A stretch of DNA of 64,000 bases, taken from Lanius collurio (Eukaryota > Chordata > Aves > Passeriformes > Laniidae). The translations under genes and the position numbers were made by a program. The notes beneath the pieces are model-generated. The model was not told where the DNA came from, did not search any database, and saw nothing but the letters and a program-made list of their open reading frames with translations. Below, piece after piece: positions 1-15,078 of this stretch (position 1 is the stretch's first letter; each line of letters opens with the position of its first letter). The stretch lies in assembly GCA_020086605.1 (NCBI GenBank), contig JACBWW010000096.1:372001-436000 (forward strand), written 5' to 3'.

Positions 1-547
1 CTATTAATTTTCTAGAAAGAAGGATTGCTAGTTGTCGTTAATGCTACAACATGAAAATGGAAGACATTTTAAAAGTACATAAAGAACCTTTTTCTCTATT
101 CTGTTAAATGCATAAACTGTATTATTTAAAAGAAAGAAAAGAGTAGGGCGCATTTTCCTAAGATTTTATGTAGATATATACAGTCTTGCATACTCGTGTT
201 CATGGGCTATTTACACTGAATTGACTAAAGATGCCAAACAGAGATAGAATATTCATTTTTGAAATATAAATCACCAAGGGAACCAATAGTGTCTGGCACT
301 CCCTTGGGTTTATACTCTTTGCTGGTTGTCTCAGTGGCTTCCTGAGATGGATGCTCAATCTACTGCTCCTATAAACATCTCCAGGCTTGCACGTGACCAT
401 TCAGAATCATAGCAGAAGGTGTCAGAAAGGCAGTTTATTCTCCTCATTTTTGCAGTTTGTATGATGAATGCATTGTGTTTGTTACTCAAAATACTTTCCA
501 AGAGCGGAACTAATCATTTGTCAGATAATCAGGATGAGAAGATTTAG
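1..547. other. Unique AT-rich non-coding sequence
   Basis: No gene, repeat family or RNA is recognisable. Open frames are short and have no recognisable product. The segment leads directly into a CR1 fragment. Confidence 0.6.
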
Positions 548-793
548 CCTTCAGCTGTGCCAGGGGAGCTTTAGGTTCGACACTAGGAAGAATTTCTTCA
601 CAGAAAAGGTGATTAGACAGTGGAATGGGCTAATCAGGGAGGTGTTGGAGTCACTGTCCCAGGGGTGTTTAAGGCAGGACTGGATGTGGCACTCAGTGTG
701 TCATGGTTTCATTGACATGGGGTGTTTAGTCCTAGGTGGGACTCTCTGATCTCAGAGCTTTATTGCAGTCTAATTGTTTCTGTGGTGTATTCT
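548..793 (+). mobile_element. CR1 LINE, 3' fragment
   Basis: This is the 5'-truncated 3' end of a chicken-repeat-1 non-LTR retrotransposon in plus orientation. The text follows the CR1 tail in order: a GTGCCAGGGGAGCTTTAGGT block, an AGGAAGAATTTCTTCACAGA block, GTGGAATGGGC, GGGAGGTG, GGAGTCACTGTCCC, GGTGTTTAAGGCAGGACTGG, then a degraded GGACTC..TGATCTCAGAG end and a TGTTTCTGTGGTGTATTCTG terminus. The 93-codon open frame across it is a chance frame in the repeat, not a gene. It is older than the copy at 49.7 kb, judging by small deletions near the 3' end. Family assignment is from memory of the CR1 consensus; the subfamily is not determined. Confidence 0.9.
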
Positions 794-3700
794 GATGCAA
801 TCTATAAAACATTCCAGCACAGGAAATAAAATAAGACCAAGCCAATCCAAAGTAAAAAAAAAAAGGTGTCTGCAACAGACACTTGAAAATTAAAGCTCCT
901 GGGCCTGGTTACTAATAAGAGTGAAGGCTTTTGTAGGAAAAAACTTTAGAGTCAAACATATTTCTGGAATCTCCCTGCTCAGGCAGAAAAGAGGCAGGCC
1001 TGCCTCTCTAACCACCTTAATAACCTTTTAACCTCTTTAATAACCACTACACATAAGGCAATCCAAAAACATTTTCTGCAGAAATATTACACCTGAAGTT
1101 AAAACAGAATATAAAAGTGTTTAGTAGAGGAATAGTAAATGGTGCAAAGCAGTAATTAAAGAATAAAAAAATACACCTTTCTATTTCTTTTTCCTGTTCA
1201 CTGTTATAATTACTCACTACAAAAAGTTGGTTAATTAATTTCCCTTGTTATTTGACAGCACATAGAAGAATCAACAGAACAGAGGATACCAGGATGCAGA
1301 GAGTAGGCAAAATTCCTGCTTCTCATGCATATACATGCTCTTGTTCACATTTGCACCTAGACACCAATATATGCATTTCTTTACACCCAGGGAAGCAAAA
1401 GTATTTAGTATTACCTGGTTTATCTCTAAACAAATTAGAAAATTGATAGTGCATTTACAGAAAAGTCTTGCTTTAAACCAGACTTAAATCTTACTTCTCT
1501 CTTCTGAAAATAATAAAATATTAGGGGAGGACACAGTAAGTTCTGACTTAACATGAAAACTTAAAACTATTGCAAGAAGAAATATCAGCCTTCCAGTGAC
1601 TGCTATTTCATCAATATTTCAATATAATATAAAGGGAAAAGAATATTTTAATTTTACATGAGAAACAAGTGACAGTTATTAGAAGTAGAACAATACCTTG
1701 AGAAGAAAATTATTTGGGGAGAAAAAAAGTTGCAGGTTTTGTAAGAATTATGCTTTGTGAAACTGAAAAACAGATTTTGAATATATTACCTGTAGAGGGG
1801 GGCTCACACATGACCAAGCTCTGAGAAAGGAACAGCTGGATTGTGGCAGAACTTCTCTTCTAGGAGAGAGATAGTACTTGATATTTAAAATATGACTACT
1901 TCCAAAATATTTGTCCAAACCCAATTACAGGTCATCAGGCAGCTATAATTCAGGTACCTCCGTGATTTTTATGTGGTGAGAAACTGCTCTGACAGACTTT
2001 TTTTTTTTTTTAATTTTTTAAGGTTTTTTTTAACTCTTGCTCCACTACCTAATGCAGATGATGTATCACTTCCCATGTAAAGGGACACTTTTCACACATC
2101 GTAACTGCCAGGTACCTTTATGATGCTTTCTAGGATACCAAAAGCATTAGTGATAGGAAAACGTCTCTCATTTAAAAGACAAATAGTTTGGTTTTCACTC
2201 TGTCAATTAATGAATGAACAACACCATTAAGGCAGCAGGAAGACTGCCTGCAAAATTCAAAATTGGTAAAGTGGACTATGATTTCTGAAAAGCTGTATCT
2301 TCAGAAAAATTGAGGAACTGCTGTCTGATAGCAGAGGAACACGTCTTAGGGCTCATCCCTCTTTTTTTGCAAATGAGTGTCATCTCCATCACAGGGAGCA
2401 CCATTATCAGTTCATTCAGGTTTGATACACTGTTTTTGTTGTGCCTTTCTGTACTGATAGTACTGGTTTTGACTGTGTGTTTTCTTTTATCAAAACAGCT
2501 TCCTCTGTAGCCTTGGTTTCCAAAGACTTGCAAATCTTTTTAAATTTAACTCTTGAGACTACATGAAAGTGAACATTAAAATGACATGTTAAAAGCAGAA
2601 TGCTTTTAAAACAAATTACTATTTAATATTCTGGAAACTGAATTGCAGAGAATTAAAGAAAGGGTTACTCCTCATTCAATGATCTATAATAATTAAAAAA
2701 GTTTATAACAAAAACTAATAATAACAACAAGGAACCAGGATCCAGTGGTTGAGTTATTCTGGGAGGGGTTCTGCTGCTGAAATCCAAGTGTCCTGTGCCA
2801 TACAACAGACCCAGGGGTACCTTGCCCAGTCTCAGGCCTCACAAAGATATTGTGTCACATTGATCTACTCCAGGCACATCTCTTGGTTACATTAAAGCAT
2901 CTTATGTGGCATTACCTTATTTTAAACAGCTGAATTAAGTTTAAATAAATGCTGCCAAAAGAAAATTACACAATTTTTTTTTTTGAGGGAATAGGTAAAC
3001 ATTTACTAGATACTCCCCTTAAAAAGGCAAATTATTTTGCATTTAAGCATTTTGTCTATAATTTTCCTATCTGAATGTAAAGGTTAGGTTTTCATTTCAT
3101 TTTGACCAGCCACATTATTTTAATTGAGAATATATTTTGTAGTGGGGAAAATCGTTTTATAAGACTCTTGCAGTTAGGAATAATTTGTTGTCAAAGCAGG
3201 CTTAGTGCTTGATGCAATTATTTATATACTATTTCTCTTTCTTAAATTTGAGGTTAGAAGAGGATTTTTCTATTTTAAACCCTGGTCTAACAACGGAAAA
3301 CAGTGGCAGGAAAATATTCATCTCAGGTTAAATTTAATATAGTAATAAGTGCACAGACTCTTTATAACAAAAAAAAAACCTCAACAAAAAAAGGAGCAGA
3401 GGTGAAATGAAGCCTTTTTTTCCATACATAAAAAGAGAACCAAAGGACATTGCAAATCTAATAAATTCTTGAAAGTGCCAGATCTTACCCAAATCAATAG
3501 AGGAGTAAGAGGGAACTGCGTGCCTCTTCAGCAAGGATTTATTTCTCACTTGACTTGGTCAAAATATAGACAGGGAAGAGAACAAGATCCTGAACTGATA
3601 TACATCCTTAAAGCTCCACTAAAGTCAAAAGAATAAACAGATTTCACAGCATCTGAAGATCAGCCCCCCCAAGAGATCAAAACTGAAGAGATTCTTTTTC

Positions 3701-4551
3701 ACCCCTGAACAACCCCACCACTCAGTACCTTACCAATCTGCTCTACTGGAGTTTGCTCATCAGACAGATGGTCTGATACAGGGTCACATTAAGCACTGCT
3801 TCAAAAGAACAACTCCTTTCTTGCAGGAGCTGATTCCTCCCCCATCCCTGACACACTTACACTGACACAAACCAATTAATCAGAAAACTTCTTCTGCTTT
3901 GGGGGTGCTGCCTCTCCAGTCAGGAATTGTGCAGCTGGTTGAGAAGACATGCAAATTCTCCAAAAAGATTGCACTGCGAAGATTTTTTTTAATCATTTGT
4001 GCAGGGCTACACAAACTCACTGAATGAAAGTGTTGCTTGTATTGGGATGGAATAACTTCCACCACAAAAACTAATCCTTTATTCACAGGGAAATTAGCAA
4101 GGAGTCTGAGACTTAACAGCTGCATCATAAATTCCCACCGAAGACAGGAGAGGGCTGCTACAGCACATAAACCTATTCTGATTCACTATATCATTTCCAG
4201 TGGGAAATATCCATAAGACACAAAATCACTCTAACCAATTTTGGTGTGGCTGTTGTATAAACTATCATAGAAGAAATCCTGAAAATATGTATAAAATTTT
4301 TTGTTGTTACTTGTTTTTGTCGTGTTTTTTTTTGGGGCGCTTTTTGTTAGATATAATTTTTCTTTAAATTATTTTCTTTTACTGTATTTTTCTTTTCCCT
4401 GCTGTAATTAATAAATTTTCAGGGAAGCACACTTTCACCTGAATGTTCTAACTTGAGACCAGCCTCACCAATCCAGTAGTGGCTGTGGACAGAGGCAGGA
4501 GCTGCCAAAGACAAACCAATGAGCTCAGTAAGGGAAGGATCTCCTTAAAGA
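794..4551. other. Unique AT-rich non-coding sequence
   Basis: No exon, RNA gene or recognised transposon was found. It contains only short A or T tracts (for example near 852 and 2000) and chance open frames below 95 codons. The block around 2740-2880 is somewhat richer in G and C but matches nothing I know. Confidence 0.6.
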
Positions 4552-4624
4552 TTTTTTTTTTTTTTTTCCCACATGATCATGTGTGGCATTCATTTTCTTT
4601 TTTTTTTTTTTTGTTTGTTTGTTT
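4552..4624. repeat. Paired T tracts with (TTTG)n
   Basis: A run of 16 T at 4552-4567 and a run of 15 T at 4598-4612 flank about 30 bp. The second run passes into three TTTG units. This is simple low-complexity sequence. It could be the decayed minus-strand A tail of a retroposed sequence, but no polyadenylation signal is seen beside it. Confidence 0.85.
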
Positions 4625-7600
4625 AATTAATTGACAAATACTGATTTGAAAGCAAGTTTTTATCTTAGTCATTTATTCATTGTTTCCAATAACAAAGACT
4701 GAATAGGAACAGAGTTGCCAACTGCTGATTATGAACAAGCTAAAAAATTATGTAATTAATTCCCCCAGATAGAAAGTATTTAAATTAATGAAATGAAAAC
4801 ATATAAAGTAAGATTCTACCTCAGATTTTACAGATTTTTCCTTCCTAATATGCAATTAAAAACAAATCAACCAAAGAAAAAATCCTTAATTTTACAATAA
4901 CTATTATCTAGTCCTGTTAAGAGATTATGACTGTTGTTCCTGACTCAAACTCTACAATTTAAATAGAGGTTGCATTCATATTTAATAATCCCTTGGTCAT
5001 AAGAAACTAGAGTTCAAGAATATATTTGGTCTTTTGGTATTTATACTGCTTATGGAGAAATAGCAGTACCTTAAAAGCTACGAAAAAATTACATTTTGTC
5101 CTGAAGTTCCCTAAAATGACAACATTCATTAGGTTGTGGGAGAGCAAGATACAATTTCCTTGTCACCAGGTAAACTTCTGTCTCTAAACAACAAACAAAA
5201 ATTTTCTTAAAGCAGAGGATTTATTTTCAAATGTCAAAAAAAGCTCAAAAAACAACCCATACAACTTGGTCAAGAGCCAAATTCGATTTTGAATTGACAA
5301 AATACACAAAATGCTGTGTACCACTTCTCTGCTACACGAACTCCTGCTGTCCCCATGGCCCTGCAAACTTCACCTCAGCTCACCGAGATAAAGCACTCAA
5401 TGCAATGCCTTGGAAAAAAAATGTGAGAACATGCCCTGTCTACGATAATGGGGACGACCCATGCCTTCTTTGGGTTTTTTTGCCCATTTTGATGACTTTC
5501 TTCAAATAAGTAGTGGATGTGAATGACATAACTACAGACAGAACCACTTGGTTATCTGTGGTATCTTTTGTAAGCATTTTAGAGCAGGTACACTAAGGAT
5601 GTCCACGGGCCAAAGTGGATATTCTGCTCTATTTTGTTCAACTGTGGACAGCACAACCCTGTGCACTGCATTGTATCAATCTCAACGTGATGCTGCTGGA
5701 TTCAATAATTCACTATAAATGTGTCCAGCACTGACAAAATGACTCCTCTATACAAAGCAATTGTGCTGTTTGTATTGAAAAAAAAAAAAAAAATAAAATA
5801 TTCCACTGCTGCACTCCCTCATCTTCTCCACAGACATGAGGTCAGAGGGTGACAAACTCGGCTGCTGGGATGGCAGCAGCAGCTACTCCTCCTCAGTGTC
5901 AGAGCATCCAGTTCTTCACTTAGGGGTAGGAAACTCCTCAAAGGACTGAGGTGATTTAACCTGGCAGGCAGCTGAACACCACAAGCTCAGCACCAGGGCA
6001 CAGCAGTTTACTTAAACTGCTAACACAAAATACAGAGGGGTTTCTAGCTGAGAATAGGACAAGGAAGAGAAAATTATAATCTTCTGCTGGCTGGACTTAA
6101 TAGCATCCAAGTAATCACACCTGTGTTACTATAAGATGTAAAACCCAAATATAACTATTAATAAAAAAAAAAAAAAAAGCCAATCAAAACATGAAACAGA
6201 AGTACCCTGAAAATTAGATGAGTGCTTGATGTTTTAAATCAATTTCTTCTGGGATATGACAATTAATTTAATAATCACCATTCACAATTATATAAAAGGA
6301 AGCTAAATGTTTGCTGGGATCTGTAACCTGAAAAACTGCACTGAAAGCCTTTAGCTAATATGAGAAATGAAAAAAATTCCTTTTCATCTGCTGTCTAGAT
6401 TTATTAGAAAGGAAAATGACTAAAAATACTGAACAATCCAAAAAGTTCTATTTTGCAAAGCTAAGATCAGCAGCAAGCAAGATTGTTTTGATAGCTACAC
6501 TGCATTTCTATTTCAGATAATGTTCTTCCTAACTAAGCCTACATGCTTAAGTAGTATTAGATGGCTATTCTTGATTCACACAGATTATGACAGAACTGAT
6601 CAGAAATAAGAGTGACTTACATTTACTCCATTATTCTTTAAAGACCTCTTGTACCTTTAAAGAGTTGCTAAAATAGAAAATACATCCTTTTTTTCAAATC
6701 AAGATGAAAATAAAACTTTATGATTTATATAAACACCCCCCTAAACTTTTATTATCTACCTATTAAATAGAGGAAAATTCTCTACAAGTCTCTAGTTTAA
6801 ATAAAATCATTTCCTATCATCCTCAGCTGATCCAGATTCACTGCAACAAAACAACGCACTTCACATATTGTTCACGTGAAAGTATATAGATAACAAAAGA
6901 GATAAAAATGCATGGCTTTGAATTTCTTAAGATTCACAATGAATGAAGAATTACTTTAGACTGAGTTTTTTTCCATTGCTTCCTCTTAAAGCCAGTAATA
7001 TGCAAAAGCAGTACTGGTAAACAGGATAAGGATGCAGACTGAAGAGGGTAAGAATAAAATGACCAAATCAATATGAAGTATTGAGTAAGTTTACTAAGAA
7101 CAAGGATAAAGTAATAAACATGCCACTTGTACAAGTAGTCACAATCTTAAAATATACAGCCTTTATCTGAAACTACGCCTCCTAACACATCTTTTTCTCC
7201 TGCAACACATTTTTCAGCATGGATATGTTCTACAGAGTGGATTCTTCTCTCTGCCCTAGGACAACATGAATTTGAAACCCATTTAAAACTCCCCTTACCC
7301 CTGGTGGAACACAGTTCCTTCCCAAACATCACCACTCAAGAGATTCAGATTGATTGTTTCACAAAATACATAGTGACAAAGGGATTTTGGATCAGAGCTA
7401 CTGGTGCAGGCAAGGGCATCAAGTGATGTTACTTCAAAGCCAGTGTGCATTTCGAGATGAACTGAGACCTAACGATGACCTCTGGTGAGATACCAGGCTT
7501 CAACTGCAAAGTCACAATTTGTTCTGACACTGTTTCCCTGCCACAGTCTGGCCTTTCATTTCATGTATTTAATAAATTAATCATTTTATTTCAGAGCTTA

Positions 7601-10600
7601 GCATTTAATTGAGAAAAATATGCTTCTGTGACCAAATAAGCATCAAGTAATAAGGACAGCCTTGCACAGCACAACTATAAAGACAAAATTCAAATCGATG
7701 GGGTTTTAGCTACTTTCCCCTCCCAAAGATGGGCAAAAAAAGCAGCAGGGATCAAATTATTACTCTTGGTACCTGAAAGAGTACACGACCTTTACAAAAA
7801 GTTCATTTTATAAAAGGAAATATGTAAAAGTTTGATTGCTACAGTATTAACTCAGAATTCTGCAATTTTATTTCTCTGTCAAACCCTTCCTTTCTTTTGA
7901 CAGAACTGTCAAAGGAACATATGTAGGATGCTTCTTTTAGGGAGTACAGCTGGAAATCAAGCAAACCAAACTGATCTACACTTTTCTTTTTATTTATTTC
8001 TGAATGTAGAATTAGCTTCTCTTTTTTATGATCCTCATCCATATTGGCTAAAGAAATAATTCTTTCCTTTCAATCATTCCTCATCAGAGCCAACATTTAA
8101 TAATTCATTATTAAATACAGCAGGAGACATGTTGAGACTGCTAATTAGTTAAGAGATGGATTTTATGCATAACAATTTGCAGATGTGTTATAAAATTCAC
8201 ACCCTAATACCATCATATGCTCTAGCAGCTTCTGTGTAAATAGAATTAAATTAAATAAATACAGACTAAAATATTTTCTTTTTTGACAAGATTTCAAATG
8301 AATTTAGGTTAGATTGCTTCAAAAGATATTTTAAGACTAATGGGCATATTTAAAAGAACATTTTGACTTTAATATGGAAGATTTGTTCCAAATACATTAA
8401 TTATAAATGACATTTCTACTTAACATACAGCACTAAAATGAAGCTATGCTAGTTATACTAAGAATACTTCACTTAAAGTACTTTGTTTAAAAAAAAATTC
8501 TGATGATGGAACTTAAGGAAGTTATTTCAAATAATAGATGAGAAGAGGTTACCATTTTTCTTCGGACTGGTGTAGTTTCCCTCCTTTAATTATTTTATAC
8601 ATGAGTGGGTCTCATCACACTGCACTGAATACCTGAATCACTTTCAGAGAGCACTTTTCAAATGTTCACAGCCTGCATCTTTCCATAACCAAACTCTCTG
8701 GGGACTGAAGGCAGCAAACACATTTTTGTTCTCATGCATGCCTGTTCAGAAAGAACCACCTTCTTCTCACTTTTAATTAATTTTATACTCCCATAGTCTT
8801 GTATTCTGTGTTTTAACATTAAGCCTTTTCTCCTGTCAAATATCCATGCACCATTTCAAAATGCATTTTCATGTATAGCAGCTGTCTTAGCAACTGCCAG
8901 GAAGATGGATCAGAAGCAGTGTGACTGCCTTGCCTTGTAAAAATATTTGAGCTTTTCTCTAAGTATTTACATCATGATTACAATGCATTTGGAATGAATA
9001 CACTCTACAAATATTTCCCCCCCATCTTTGTGTTCTGCATTGATAGGCATAATCAATAATACATCAATTTGTGAATTCATAAGTGCGCCTCTCAAAATGT
9101 ATTCTTTTCAAAGTTTTATTTTTCTGACATAATTAAATGAATTCATATCACACTAAATAGCGTATCAGAAAGTTCCCCTTCTCTCAGTTTCAAAGCACCA
9201 TCTGTGTCTCTGGGTCTCTTCAAATGAGCTGCTAGGACTAGACTTCCAAGGAAGACCAGAAGAGATTACCACTTACAAGCAGAATTTTAAAGTTTTTTTT
9301 TCTTAAAACTAGCATGTTAGAAGGCATTTTGGTCAGCTAAGTGGAAATTCTGAACAGAAGCATGGGAAATATTTTGCAGAAATAATAAAATTCCATAAAT
9401 GAGGCAATACACCCCCCCTTGACTTAGGCAGACCCTGGGCTGACAATCCCCCATTCCTGGCAAGGTTTAAGCGCTGCTGGGCCTTTAGGCATAAACTGTT
9501 GGCCAAGTGTGGGCTCAGGTTAGTACAAGGGTCTGCTCTGAACTTTGGGACTCAGCAGGAGAATCCTCCATATTCCTCTTCAATCCTTACCCTTTCTTAC
9601 TCTTTTCTTTCCCCCCTTCCCCACTCAGCATCCACATTGATAGTTTGGGGTTGATTTTGATTGTATATTGATTGATTTAGGTTTTTTTTGTTTTCTTGCA
9701 CACAGAGGAGGAAGCTGAAGATGATGAATCCCAAATAGGAAAATGAGTCTAAGCTGTAGTGACAGGGGAGGGGGCACACTTTGCACAGCCAGCAGCAGTA
9801 AGAAAGTTAATAATCCTGTCTCACTCTAAAAATTCCCTCTGGTAACGGTACAAGCCTTCAGCCCCACCAGATAAGGGGGTCAAAGTAAACTGGGACATAA
9901 ATCATACTAATTATCATATACACTTTGGTATAAAGGAAGATACTCTACCTTGTGTTCTGAATGGGGGATATGCTGCTGTCACATGGAGTCACAGAGGGAG
10001 CAGCAGGACTCCAGATAGGAAGAGCTGTATGCCTCGAAGGAATCTTGTAGGATCTCCATACACTTAAGAGAAACTTTGACTCTAAAATTCATTTAAATGT
10101 CTCTATGTTACAAAATCTCACTGACAGGGATCTAAAGAAGAGAATATTGAACTAACAAATGCCTATGATCATCTTAATTGACTGTTTGTTAATTCTCAGT
10201 ATTGCAGTCAGTTGAGGACACTGGGGTGTGAACTTAGGCTTTAATGCTATTTTTCCAAGTCCTCTCTCATTTAGAAACCCTTTGGGAACAATTTTTGCCT
10301 CATTTCTTCCATTTAACTCAGTGGCTCCCCTCACTAATGAAGAAAGTTCAGTGATTTGGTCTTATGCCTTTGGAAAAAGTTAAAGGAATAAAATATTAAT
10401 GCAGTCAGTACTGCTAATACTCCTGAGAGACCAGTGGAGACTGCATTTCAGAGGCCCCTGCTCAACAGCACTGCTCTGACTCCAGAAGGATTCTGGTAAC
10501 TTCTCCTCTCAGTCACCACTGAAGTGGTACTGTCGTGATGAAGCAGAAGGGAAAGTAACCACAGCCTGATTCATAACTTTAATTCAATTCTGATGTTCTA

Positions 10601-13600
10601 AGTTTCAAATAATCTTTGCATTACTGTTGGAAGGCTCTGGGTGAGGTTAAGAGGAAGCACTCTGCAGTGGTTTTACAATGTCTGAACTCATAAAACTGCA
10701 GGGTCTTTCTGAACATCAATAGTTCACATGAACTAGACTTACAGAGAAAAAAGTTTGGATAGCAATGTCAGATTCAATTCATTTAAGATTTGTGCACTGA
10801 TTTGCTTTTAAAAGAGACCAGAGGCACAGAAACAAATCACAAAGCAGCCTGCCTGCTTTTCAGGTTCAACATTGTTGTGATCCACTTCTGGATGCATACC
10901 TAGCAATACCTGTTGTTACTTTTCCAGGGCCTAAAACATCAATCATGTTTTATATGATGAGACATGGCTTAAAAAAATCATGTTCTGTGCTAAGCAGCTG
11001 TCATGAGACAAAGCTTCCCATTAGTTCTTTAGGTATTTGTTCCAGCAGAAAATCTTGACACCTTCAATTTTTTTCTCTGCCCCAGACCTAGAGTACTGGA
11101 ACTTGTTCTATGTGTTGAATCCCTGCTCCTGACTCCTTAAAATCCTCCAATCAATCAGGGGTGGCCCCTGTCCTAAAAGAATTCCAAATATTGTAGCTCA
11201 GAGTTTTGACTACACCAAAGTCTGCATATTCTTTACAAAACTTAGAATTACAAAAGCCTTTCCTAAAATTTTTTTTTTAATTCCTAACGGTGGATAGGTT
11301 GTAAGTTGTTAACAGAGAAACCACTGGATAAATACACAAGTTATCAACATAGAACAGAATTATTACATTATTCTGTAAAGAACAAATGGGATATTTAAAA
11401 TTTATGCACACTTCTAAAATTGAACCCATGCATCTACAGGTCATTTACAAGATGCTGTGATCAGATAAACATGACAACCTCTTTGTTCTGTGAAAATTCA
11501 CACATCTGCTGTGTGCATTTGTTACAACTGAGTAACTTGCTGAAATATTCTCTATTTTCCTGTGGTGAATTAGGATGGGAGGGCCTGGGTTGTGTTCTAA
11601 CCATCAACATGAAAAAAAAATTAAAAAAACCATGTTTACAGGTAATGTTCTTGAGATGAATTGCTGACAAACAGCGTGAAGCAATACTGGAGCAGGAATT
11701 CAGGAACTGCAGGCATCTACCACTTTGCCATGCCCAAACCAGCCTGGATTTGCCCTCTGTTGCCCATGATAAAAGGACTGTAGGGAGCTCTCACTCCTCA
11801 AACCATTCCAGAGAAGCAGCCCCAGGCCAGGTGCTCCTGCACCTTCAGTAGCCATTAGTTCAAACCAGAAATAACCCCCTAAGAAATACACCTAATTTAT
11901 TATCAGTGTATAAAAACAAGTACAGCTTGATGCTATTCCTGCCTCCTTCTCCAAAAAGGCATTTGTAAATGTCTAGAAACTTTCCACTCATTGAAAAAAA
12001 AATCAAAAAATCTGTATTCCTTCTGTTTTTGTTGCCTTTTTTTTACTATCTTGCATAGTTTCATGAAGATAAATCTCTAAACTTTCACTTTACCTTTATA
12101 CTTTTATCAGAAATGTTAAAAGTCTCTGCACTGATATTGAAAACAGGATCCCTTAAACTGTATTCTATAGAAAGATAATGGTTATGGAACTTGTAGTAAC
12201 ATTGTGAATACTGAAATATAAAAATTTTATGAATGTAGTCTGTGAGATAACTATGTGACTGATGAGGCACCAACACTTTTGGTTTAAATATGTTATGCTA
12301 AAACAGTTGGGATGCTCACCATATGCCTATAATTCTTAAAATGAATGCAATCTGCTCAGGAAGACACTGCCACCTCTTTCCAGAAAACAACTGACAAGCA
12401 TAGATTTAAAAGAACATCATTTTCCTAAACTATAAACTAAACTGATAACTCTTTTGTTAGATTGAGACCATAAAGATGGAGAAATCTTCAAGCACACCAA
12501 TCCTTGTGAAAGAAGGAGAGCTACCTTTCACGGGCATTTTTGTCTATTTGGAAAAAGAAGAGCTGGCCTGGGAAAACACTGAGGAAAAGCTTGTAAAAAG
12601 TTAGGACATGAGATGACAAGTGTCTTAATCCTAGTTATCTTAAATATCCTCTAGCCCTGTATTTCAATTTCTCCAGTTTCTTTATGCAGAAGAGGTCATT
12701 GTTAAGGTGTAGGAATCTGTACAGACTGATTTAGGTTTACTTGGTTTTTCCTTACTTTTTCAAGATATGTTTTCTCCAAAGTAATTTTTCTTCCCAATAC
12801 ATGGTTTTGCCTTTGAAAGAGTTTGTAAGTTAATGCAATCCTTCAGAAAGAAGCAGTCCTGAACCAAAACTAGACCTTCTGAATATGTTTTGCATAGTAC
12901 ATAAGGACTTCTGACAGTCCAGGCACAGCTGGACAGGGAAAGGTAAATTGGGATTTTAGTGTGAGAAACGGGTGGTTTATAGACATCTGGAATTGGGAGC
13001 ACTCTAAGAGGGACTGCAGCAGCCATCAGAGAGACAGGTTATGGAGCAAAGGCACACAACTTACTTTTGCTTCAGAAATTACCACCTGTCACCTGGAACT
13101 CTGCAACTGATGAGGTACAAGATCTCATCCTGTTCCAAATGTAAACTTGTTTAAATCAATAGTCAGAACAAGCAGAAACAAAAGCACAACCACTACAATG
13201 GGCATTTGGTACTATGCAAAATTGTGAAAATTCTCACTTGCTGAGCCTTGCTGAAGCAGCACTTATCCCAGGAACAATGAGAGATGATACCACTCTCAAA
13301 AACAAGTAGATTTTCAGATAAATAATGGCTGTCAGCTTCAAGTTAATCACACTTTTTGCTGAGATCACCATTGTCTAAAAACAATGCATAATAACACTAA
13401 ACTAGATAAACTGGTTTTTCAAAAATAATCAAGCATACTTCCTTTACATTTAGCCTTTATACAATGAAGGTCTTTCACTTCAAAGCCTGGCATGCTTAAC
13501 ATAGCCTCTTTTTTTTTTTTTTAAATATTTTTAACCCTTTTAATGCTGAATATGGCAGAGCATATCATCTTTATCACTGAATGAGTAAATAAGCAACTCA

Positions 13601-15078
13601 CTGTTGCTCACAATGCGAAACTGGAAACCATTATAAGAAATCAACAAGTAATGGAGGCTGGGAGCGAGTCCTTTTTTTACACAATGTGTAAAATAATAAC
13701 TCAGCGAGTCGTTATCAGTCACACAGCCCTGGATGAGAAACAACAGGCACAGATTGCATAGGACAACTGACTTAAGGCCATGGCACAAAAATCTCTCCAA
13801 CACTGTGGTGCAGGCAGACATGCCCTCTAGCTCAGGAAGATCCTAAACCACAGAATCCCAGGAATCTAAGAGTAAAAACCAACTTTAATCCGTTTCCCCC
13901 TGGTATTTCCTAAGCATCCCCTACATTTGGCTAGAGGTTTTACTGTAAGAGGTGTATGTAGGAACCTGCACATTTGGGAAGTGAAGGGAATGTTGAACAG
14001 CCTTTTTGGCTGGCAGTACATAATATCTGCATATACTTATTTTTACTTAGAAGCCATGCCATTTTCTCTCCTGAAGAGAACACTTGTAAATGTGAGACTC
14101 CCTTCAACAGTTATAATCAAATTCAGAGGGACTTCTAGTACTTAATTTTCTTGTGGTTTTAATTGTTTGGGTTAGTCTTTAGACATGCACTCCAGAAAAC
14201 AGCAATAGGTACCACAGATCCATAAATATTATTCAAGATCAAATGATCTGAGTCTAATTGAGAAAAAATACACACTGAAATAAAACATGGCATAGACAGC
14301 TAATAGATCATCATGAAAAACTAGGACAGTGTTTAGGCTTCAAATGAATGAACTAAAGTCAGAGAATTATAGCTGTTAGCTTCACCCAAGATATATTATG
14401 AACTTTTTATTAGGAGAGAAAAAAAAGCAAGCCTGACTTTCTTTCAACCTCCTCACACCCCACAGTAAAAACCCAAATTCTAACTATGTAAGAGATGCCT
14501 TCTGCTTTAAATATTAAATTAAAATCAGAGAAGTGTTGAAAAACAACAAAATATAGGAAAACCAATAAAAATTTTTACAAAGAATTGAAAAAAAAAATTC
14601 TGTGTCTAATATGATGGTAATAAACTCCTCCCCACCATTTAGCAAATAAACAGCAGTTTCATTCATCAGTGTGTAACGTATTTTTTTGACAGCCTAATCT
14701 TATTTAATTCTGTTTACCATTTTATTTTCACTAGAACTCCTAAAATATACTGAGATCCCTGAAACATTTAGTGTCTTTAAAACAATAATTTCTGCCACAT
14801 ACACAAAAGCTTTCTAACATGCAAGGACCAGCCTAAAAACTCTAATGAACCAGTAAAGTTCTTAGCTGTACCAATACAAAATAAAAAATATTGGAAGACA
14901 TTCCTGAATGGTTTTAGTTGGGGTTTTTTTGTCATCAAGAAACTCGAGGAAACAGTTGCAAGATGTCATTCCATTAAGAATATGGAAATCTACATCCATA
15001 CATTTGTACTCTATACAGTCTCACCAAACATTAGAAGAGCATAGTACAATATTGCCTTTCCATATAAACATATAACTG
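4625..15078. other. Unique AT-rich non-coding sequence
   Basis: About 10 kb without a recognised gene or RNA. It holds short A runs (16 A at 5778-5793 and another near 6162) and scattered chance frames. Slightly GC-richer patches lie near 5830-6010, 9405-9560 and 11690-11880; they may be old transposon remains, but I could not assign them. A 42-codon frame at 12476-12604 is plausible in composition but has no supporting context. Confidence 0.55.

Noticed and set aside
468..749. 93-codon plus-strand frame
   Set aside because: It lies mostly inside a CR1 3' tail, a non-coding part of the element.
5930..6120. Block resembling part of an avian endogenous-retrovirus LTR (AGGCAGCTGAACACCACAAG)
   Set aside because: Only a short stretch feels familiar. 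No LTR ends, target duplication or full match could be seen, so it is not annotated.
9405..9560. GC-richer block that might be an LTR or other transposon remnant
   Set aside because: No terminal repeats, promoter arrangement or family signature that I can name.
12476..12604. 42-codon plus-strand frame with plausible amino-acid composition
   Set aside because: Too short, with no splice, conservation or family evidence. Frames of this size are expected by chance in the window.
13840..13915. CACAGAATCCCAGGAATC text like a reverse-oriented CR1 end
   Set aside because: The similarity is about 20 bp, and the CR1 text expected next to it is missing.
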